7,828 nt of DNA from an uncultured Collinsella sp. (GTDB taxonomy: Bacteria; Actinomycetota; Coriobacteriia; Coriobacteriales; Coriobacteriaceae): contig CABSNA010000059.1 of NCBI GenBank assembly GCA_902478865.1, forward strand, positions 1-7,828, read 5' to 3'. How positions within the stretch are numbered: the stretch's first letter is position 1; every line of letters starts with the position of its first letter. The position numbers and the translations under genes are program-made. Under the pieces are notes generated by a model. The model made no database searches, was not told the origin of the DNA, and saw nothing but the letters and a program-made list of their open reading frames with translations. Below are positions 5,780-7,828 of the stretch, piece by piece.

Positions 5780-5933
5780 CCCGGCGAGCCGGGCGGCCTT
5801 CGGGGATACCCCCTATTTCGCTGTGCGCGCGGAGCCCTCCGCATGCGCCTCGACAGACTTGGGGAACCCCGCCGAAGGAATGGAGTGCGGGCCGGCAGAA
5901 CGGTATCCGCGGATATGAGACTGAGCCGAAGGC
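5780..5933 (+). ncRNA. Putative bridge RNA (seekRNA) of the IS, two guide-bearing loops
   Basis: The RNA would begin near a 5' hairpin, CCCGG-CGAG-CCGGG (5780-5793). Target loop: CCTTCGG (5797-5803) pairs with CCGAAGG (5872-5878), and CCCC (5810-5813) with GGGG (5861-5864). The internal loop then offers TTTCGCT (5816-5822) on one side and CGACAGAC (5851-5858) on the other, separated by an apical hairpin (5825-5848). TTTCGCT is complementary to the right boundary AGCGAAA (6045-6051). CGACAG equals the left boundary (4511-4516). Donor loop: an apical hairpin (GCGG 5887-5890, CCGC 5907-5910) is followed by ATATGAG (5913-5919), equal to the right end of the element plus core (6040-6046). AGTG (5884-5887) on its other side pairs with CACT of the left end (4518-4521), only weakly extended. 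Both 3'-side guides end in AGAC. Placement downstream of the transposase fits the IS1111 group. Exact RNA ends and promoter are unknown. Confidence 0.75.
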
Positions 5934-5975
5934 GTCGATGACATGCCGGGGGCGGACCGGGACGGGTTAACGGCA

Positions 5976-6011
5976 GGCCCCGCCGACCGATTGCAAGCGG
6001 TCGGCGGGGCC
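5976..6011 (+). repeat. Perfect 14-bp hairpin near the right end of the IS
   Basis: GGCCCCGCCGACCG (5976-5989) pairs perfectly with 5998-6011 around the loop ATTGCAAG. It lies 17 bases inside the right inverted repeat. No U-run follows (ATTGTGG), so it is not a typical terminator; it could cap the 3' end of the guide RNA or block transcription entering from outside. Confidence 0.75.
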
Positions 6012-6021
6012 ATTGTGGCTC

Positions 6022-6027
6022 TTGACA
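6022..6027 (+). promoter_or_regulatory. Outward-facing consensus -35 box at the right end
   Basis: TTGACA is an exact -35 consensus next to the right inverted repeat and points outward. Many IS110-type elements build a promoter when the ends join in the circle. Here the first -10-like sequence across the joined ends (TATGAC, 4521-4526) would lie 23 bases away, too far for a normal promoter, so the role is uncertain. Confidence 0.35.
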
Positions 6028-6028
6028 G

Positions 6029-6042
6029 CGGATTGGGTCATA
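6029..6042 (+). repeat. Right subterminal inverted repeat of the IS
   Basis: CGGATTGGGTCATA is the exact reverse complement of 4521-4534. Only TG separates it from the proposed AG core at 6045-6046. Confidence 0.85.
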
Positions 6043-6049
6043 TGAGCGA

Positions 6050-6148
6050 AAGCCCGCCAGAGCGAGCAAGGTGCCTTGAAACGAGGCGGCATTGATCTTC
6101 TGATCATGCCGCCGAAGTTGAAAGGCAGATTGCCGCTCTGGCGGGCTT
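6050..6148. repeat. 99-base foldback with internal loops beside the IS
   Basis: A 15-bp outer stem (6050-6064 with 6134-6148) is followed by GCAA/TTGC (6066-6069, 6130-6133) and TGCCTT/AAGGCA (6072-6077, 6122-6127). A terminal stem GGCGGCAT (6085-6092, with 6106-6113) continues as GATC/GATC across one bulged T, with loop TTCT. The left arm starts at the insertion boundary, and the right target guide pairs with its first two bases. It looks like a dispersed palindromic element or a structured RNA; no ORF fits it. The insertion sequence may prefer the edge of such repeats. Confidence 0.65.
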
Positions 6149-6236
6149 GCAGCGTCGGCCCGTTACGCGGTTTGGTAAAACCGCGTAACCAAAGGCGCAG
6201 CGTCGAGCCGTTGCGCGGTTTGGAAAACCGCGCAAC
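6149..6236. repeat. Two tandem hairpin units with compensatory change
   Basis: Unit 1 (from 6149) and unit 2 (from 6197) both start GCAGCGTCG and have a 48-base period. Each contains a perfect 12-bp hairpin: GTTACGCGGTTT (6162-6173) with 6178-6189, loop GGTA, and GTTGCGCGGTTT (6210-6221) with 6225-6236, loop GGA. Between units one base pair changes from A-T to G-C on both sides, keeping the stem intact, which argues that pairing is under selection. The second hairpin ends 5 bases from the stop of the leftward GntR gene, but no U-run follows on the minus strand. It may still act as a transcript end or mRNA stabiliser. Confidence 0.7.
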
Positions 6237-6241
6237 TAGAG

Positions 6242-6961
6242 CTACATGACCATAACGTAGCGCGATCCCACGTAGTACTGCTTACCCATCAGGACCGGCT
6301 CTCCATTGGGACCGGTAAAGCTGGCACGCAGGTTGAGCAGCGGATCGTGCGGAGCAATGCCCAACTCGGCCGCCTGCTCGGTATTGGCACGAACGGCCTC
6401 GACCGTGCGGTAGCCAACCGAGACAATCGGGATTCCGCCAACACGCTCGACCTCGGCAAAAATCGACTTGTCCTCAAGATCGGCCGTCAACAGCTCGCGG
6501 TAGGCATCAAACGGCACAAGGATGTTCTCCTCAAAGATGGGCTCGCCGTCGGCCGTACGCACGCGCTTGATATGCAGCAGCAGCGCATCCTTCTGCAGGC
6601 CAAAGAACTCCATCTCGTTTTGGCGCGCCGGCACAATCTGGCGATCGATCACGTGCGCACCGGCCTTCATGCCATTGCCGGCACACAGCGCGGTAAACGT
6701 CTGCAACGTCGAGGCGTGAAACTGGCGATTGATGTGCGGCGTGGAGACAAAGGTGCCACGGCCCTGCTGCTTAACCAGGTAGCCATCGGAGCACAGCTCC
6801 TCGACGGCGCGGCGCACCGTAATGCGGCTCACGTCGTACTGCTCGGCTAGCTCAAGCTCGGACGGGATACGCTCCTTGGGTGCATAAACACCTTTCTCGA
6901 TCGCATCCTTGATTTCGTCGTAAATCTGCTGGTAAAGCGGTGCATTTTTGGGCGCAGGCAT
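6242..6961 (-). CDS. GntR-family transcriptional regulator, HutC subfamily (UTRA domain)
   Basis: This 239-residue protein has a winged helix-turn-helix at about 8-72 (PLYQQIYDEIKDAIEKGVY, then RIPSELELAEQYDVSRITV with the recognition helix near 45-56, and wing GRGTF at 67-71). A UTRA domain follows at about 85-236, with IKRVRTADGEPIFEEN at 131-146 and the end GKQYYVGSRYVMVM. It is clearly related along its full length to the regulator at 1440-2195 but lacks that protein's N-terminal extension, so the two probably read different ligands. No transport or catabolic gene adjoins it; it is separated by 219 bases and two hairpins from the YitT-like gene. The region before its ATG has a weak Shine-Dalgarno (AAGAGTG), two tandem TATCGAAA units (6975-6990) and a near-palindrome ACGTATATAACGT (6999-7011), possible sites for self-control. 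Confidence 0.92.
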   Translation of the reverse strand: MPAPKNAPLYQQIYDEIKDAIEKGVYAPKERIPSELELAEQYDVSRITVRRAVEELCSDGYLVKQQGRGTFVSTPHINRQFHASTLQTFTALCAGNGMKAGAHVIDRQIVPARQNEMEFFGLQKDALLLHIKRVRTADGEPIFEENILVPFDAYRELLTADLEDKSIFAEVERVGGIPIVSVGYRTVEAVRANTEQAAELGIAPHDPLLNLRASFTGPNGEPVLMGKQYYVGSRYVMVM

Positions 6962-6973
6962 ATCTAATCACTC

Positions 6974-7021
6974 TTATCGAAATATCGAAATAACTAATAC
7001 GTATATAACGTCTAGTTTCAT
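6974..7021 (-). CDS. Possible 15-codon leader ORF before the GntR gene
   Basis: On the minus strand, GAGG lies 4 bases before an ATG (7019-7021) that opens a 15-codon frame, MKLDVIYVLVISIFR, ending at TAA (6974-6976), 12 bases before the regulator's ATG. Its ribosome binding site is better than that of the regulator, so coupling or leader-peptide control is possible. The peptide is hydrophobic and unlike anything recognised; a chance ORF is about equally likely. Confidence 0.25.
   Translation of the reverse strand: MKLDVIYVLVISIFR
6975..7011 (-). promoter_or_regulatory. Candidate regulatory sites before the GntR gene
   Basis: TATCGAAA is repeated head to tail (6975-6982, 6983-6990) and is followed by the AT-rich near-palindrome ACGTATATAACGT (6999-7011). 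These are the only AT-rich ordered motifs between the gene and the hairpins upstream. Autoregulation by the GntR protein is plausible but unproven. Confidence 0.35.
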
Positions 7022-7053
7022 GTTACCTCATATTGATAAAACGATACACCCTC

Positions 7054-7090
7054 CCTACCAAAAAGCGACAGCTTCATTTTGGTAGGTTTT
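7054..7090 (+). terminator. Terminator-like hairpin facing right
   Basis: CCTACCAAAA (7054-7063) pairs with TTTTGGTAGG (7077-7086); AGC/GCT extends it inside. TTTT follows on the plus strand (7087-7090). No rightward gene ends here, so it may insulate the leftward genes from antisense reading, or the stem may act on the leftward transcript as a leader structure. Confidence 0.45.
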
Positions 7091-7104
7091 ATCTGGGCAA
7101 ACGA

Positions 7105-7140
7105 GAGACCCTCGAAAGCAACGAGGCTTTCGAGGGTCTC
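7105..7140 (-). terminator. 15-bp hairpin after the YitT-like gene
   Basis: GAGACCCTCGAAAGC (7105-7119) pairs perfectly with 7126-7140 around a 6-base loop. It lies 40 bases after the YitT-like stop. On the minus strand it is followed by TCGTTTG, a poor U-run, so termination may be partial, but stem strength and position fit the end of that transcript. Confidence 0.6.
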
Positions 7141-7180
7141 ATTCGGATGGACTACGCTTGGCCGGCAAAATGCCAAAACC

Positions 7181-7828
7181 CTACTTCCCGTCATCCTGCT
7201 GCAGGCTGTCCTGCTCGCAGAGGTGCGCCCGCCTGCTGGCCATACGTGCGGGCTTGTCGGGATCGGGTACGGCCGTGGGCATGGGCTCGTCGACATGACC
7301 ACCCCACCAGCCGCCCACAAAGTTGAGCGTGTGGAATACGTTGATCACGGCGTCTGGATCAACGTCGCACACCAGCTTGATAATGTCCTGGCTCTCGTAG
7401 GTCGAGACAACGGCATGCAGCAGGTACATCTTTTCGCGGCTGTATCCGCCGATGACCTCGGCGCAGCTAATGCCGTGCTGAAAATGGTCAACATAGGCGG
7501 TCATGACCTCGTCTGCCTTGCGCGTCGTGATCTGCAGCGTCACGCGGTCGTAGCGACGATAGAAACTGTCGATGGTCTTGGTCGAAATAAACTGGAACAC
7601 GATGGAGTACGCCGCCTTGTCCCAGCCAAACATAAAGCCAAAGATCGCCAGGATAAAGCAGTTGAAACCAAAGATGACGCCCCAGATAGTCTTGCCCGTG
7701 TGGTTGGAGACCCACAGCGCGATAAAGTCAGTGCCGCCGGTGGATGCGCCGGACTTGAGCGCGATGGCAGCGCCCAGACCCGAGACCACGCCGCCAAAAA
7801 TGATGAGCATGATCTTGTCGCCCAAAAA
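7181..7828 (-). CDS. YitT-family membrane protein (DUF161-DUF2179), N-terminus outside window
   Basis: The frame is open to the right edge, so the N-terminal membrane helices are missing; TTG at 7823-7825 is probably an internal codon, not the start. The visible part has a helix IMLIIFGGVVSGLGAAIAL, the YitT signature GASTGGTDFIALWV, another hydrophobic stretch IWGVIFGFNCFILAIFGFMF, and then the soluble DUF2179 domain (VTLQITTRKADEVMTAYV, HGISCAEVIGGYSREKM, CDVDPDAVINVFHTLNFVGGW). Members are integral membrane proteins with a cytoplasmic domain; their molecular role is unknown. About 38 residues after GGWWGG form a hydrophilic tail (DEPMPTAVPDPDKPARMA...) beyond the usual domain end. A hairpin follows the stop. 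Confidence 0.88.
   Translation of the reverse strand, partial: FLGDKIMLIIFGGVVSGLGAAIALKSGASTGGTDFIALWVSNHTGKTIWGVIFGFNCFILAIFGFMFGWDKAAYSIVFQFISTKTIDSFYRRYDRVTLQITTRKADEVMTAYVDHFQHGISCAEVIGGYSREKMYLLHAVVSTYESQDIIKLVCDVDPDAVINVFHTLNFVGGWWGGHVDEPMPTAVPDPDKPARMASRRAHLCEQDSLQQDDGK

Larger units (their letters stand above)
4515..6046 (+). mobile_element. Complete IS110-family insertion sequence, IS1111 type, about 1.53 kb
   Basis: Inverted repeats of 14 bp lie just inside the ends (4521-4534 and 6029-6042) and enclose a DEDD/Tnp20 transposase. The non-coding part is larger on the right (about 260 bases) than on the left (about 120), the layout of the IS1111 group, whose guide RNA is encoded downstream of the transposase. 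The AG dinucleotides at 4515-4516 and 6045-6046 are the best candidates for the duplicated core: four bases separate core and repeat on the left, two on the right. Counting one core copy, the element is 1530 bp. Without the element the site would read CGAC-AG-CGAAA, the sequence specified by the two target-side guides in the downstream RNA. The reading frame and all ends appear intact, so the element may be active. The boundaries could shift by a base or two (GA instead of AG). Confidence 0.85.

Noticed and set aside
5904..5915. TATCCGCGGATA as a protein operator
   Set aside because: The palindrome is better explained by its overlap with the apical stem and 3' guide of the donor loop in the proposed bridge RNA.
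6041..6046. TATGAG as the -10 box for TTGACA at 6022-6027
   Set aside because: The spacing is only 13 bases, too short for a sigma-70-type promoter.
6149..6236. CRISPR array
   Set aside because: There are only two units, the repeats are imperfect hairpins with no unique spacers of regular length, and no cas gene is present.
7823..7825. TTG as the start codon of the YitT-like protein
   Set aside because: The family has several membrane helices before this point and the frame stays open to the window edge, so the true start lies outside.

Overview
The window looks like a high-GC Gram-positive gut actinobacterium of the Coriobacteriia, most likely Collinsella or a close relative. This rests on base composition, the lactate-dehydrogenase-type C-terminus, the RecQ and GntR/UTRA protein sequences and the many GC-rich foldback repeats between genes. 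The assignment is by recognition, not by a search.

Layout: positions 1-194 (+) hold the end of an L-lactate/malate dehydrogenase gene with its terminator (239-277). A leftward block follows: recQ helicase (4180 to 2198), a GntR/HutC-type regulator two bases after it (2195 to 1440), and, behind its own promoter, a FrlB-like double-SIS sugar-phosphate deglycase (1295 to 327). The deglycase promoter is bracketed by two copies of a 20-bp motif built from ATAGAACAA-like units, the best candidate operator for the adjacent regulator. Positions 4181-4514 carry no gene but hold two large foldbacks and short direct repeats.

A complete IS110-family insertion sequence of the IS1111 type occupies about 4515-6046. 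It has 14-bp inverted repeats just inside its ends, a 373-aa DEDD/Tnp20 transposase and about 260 bases of structured non-coding DNA downstream of the transposase. This non-coding part reads as a bridge RNA (seekRNA). One internal loop carries TTTCGCT and CGACAG on opposite sides of a hairpin, and these match the DNA at the right and left insertion boundaries around a shared AG. Together they spell the 11-base empty site CGACAGCGAAA. A second loop carries ATATGAG, which matches the right end of the element itself. This is the most interesting part of the window: the guide, target and donor end can be read from one locus.

Right of the element lie a 99-base foldback that touches the insertion point and two tandem hairpins with a compensatory base-pair change. 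They are followed leftward-facing by a second GntR/UTRA regulator (6961 to 6242), a possible 15-codon leader ORF, two hairpins and the C-terminal part of a YitT-type membrane protein that runs off the right edge.
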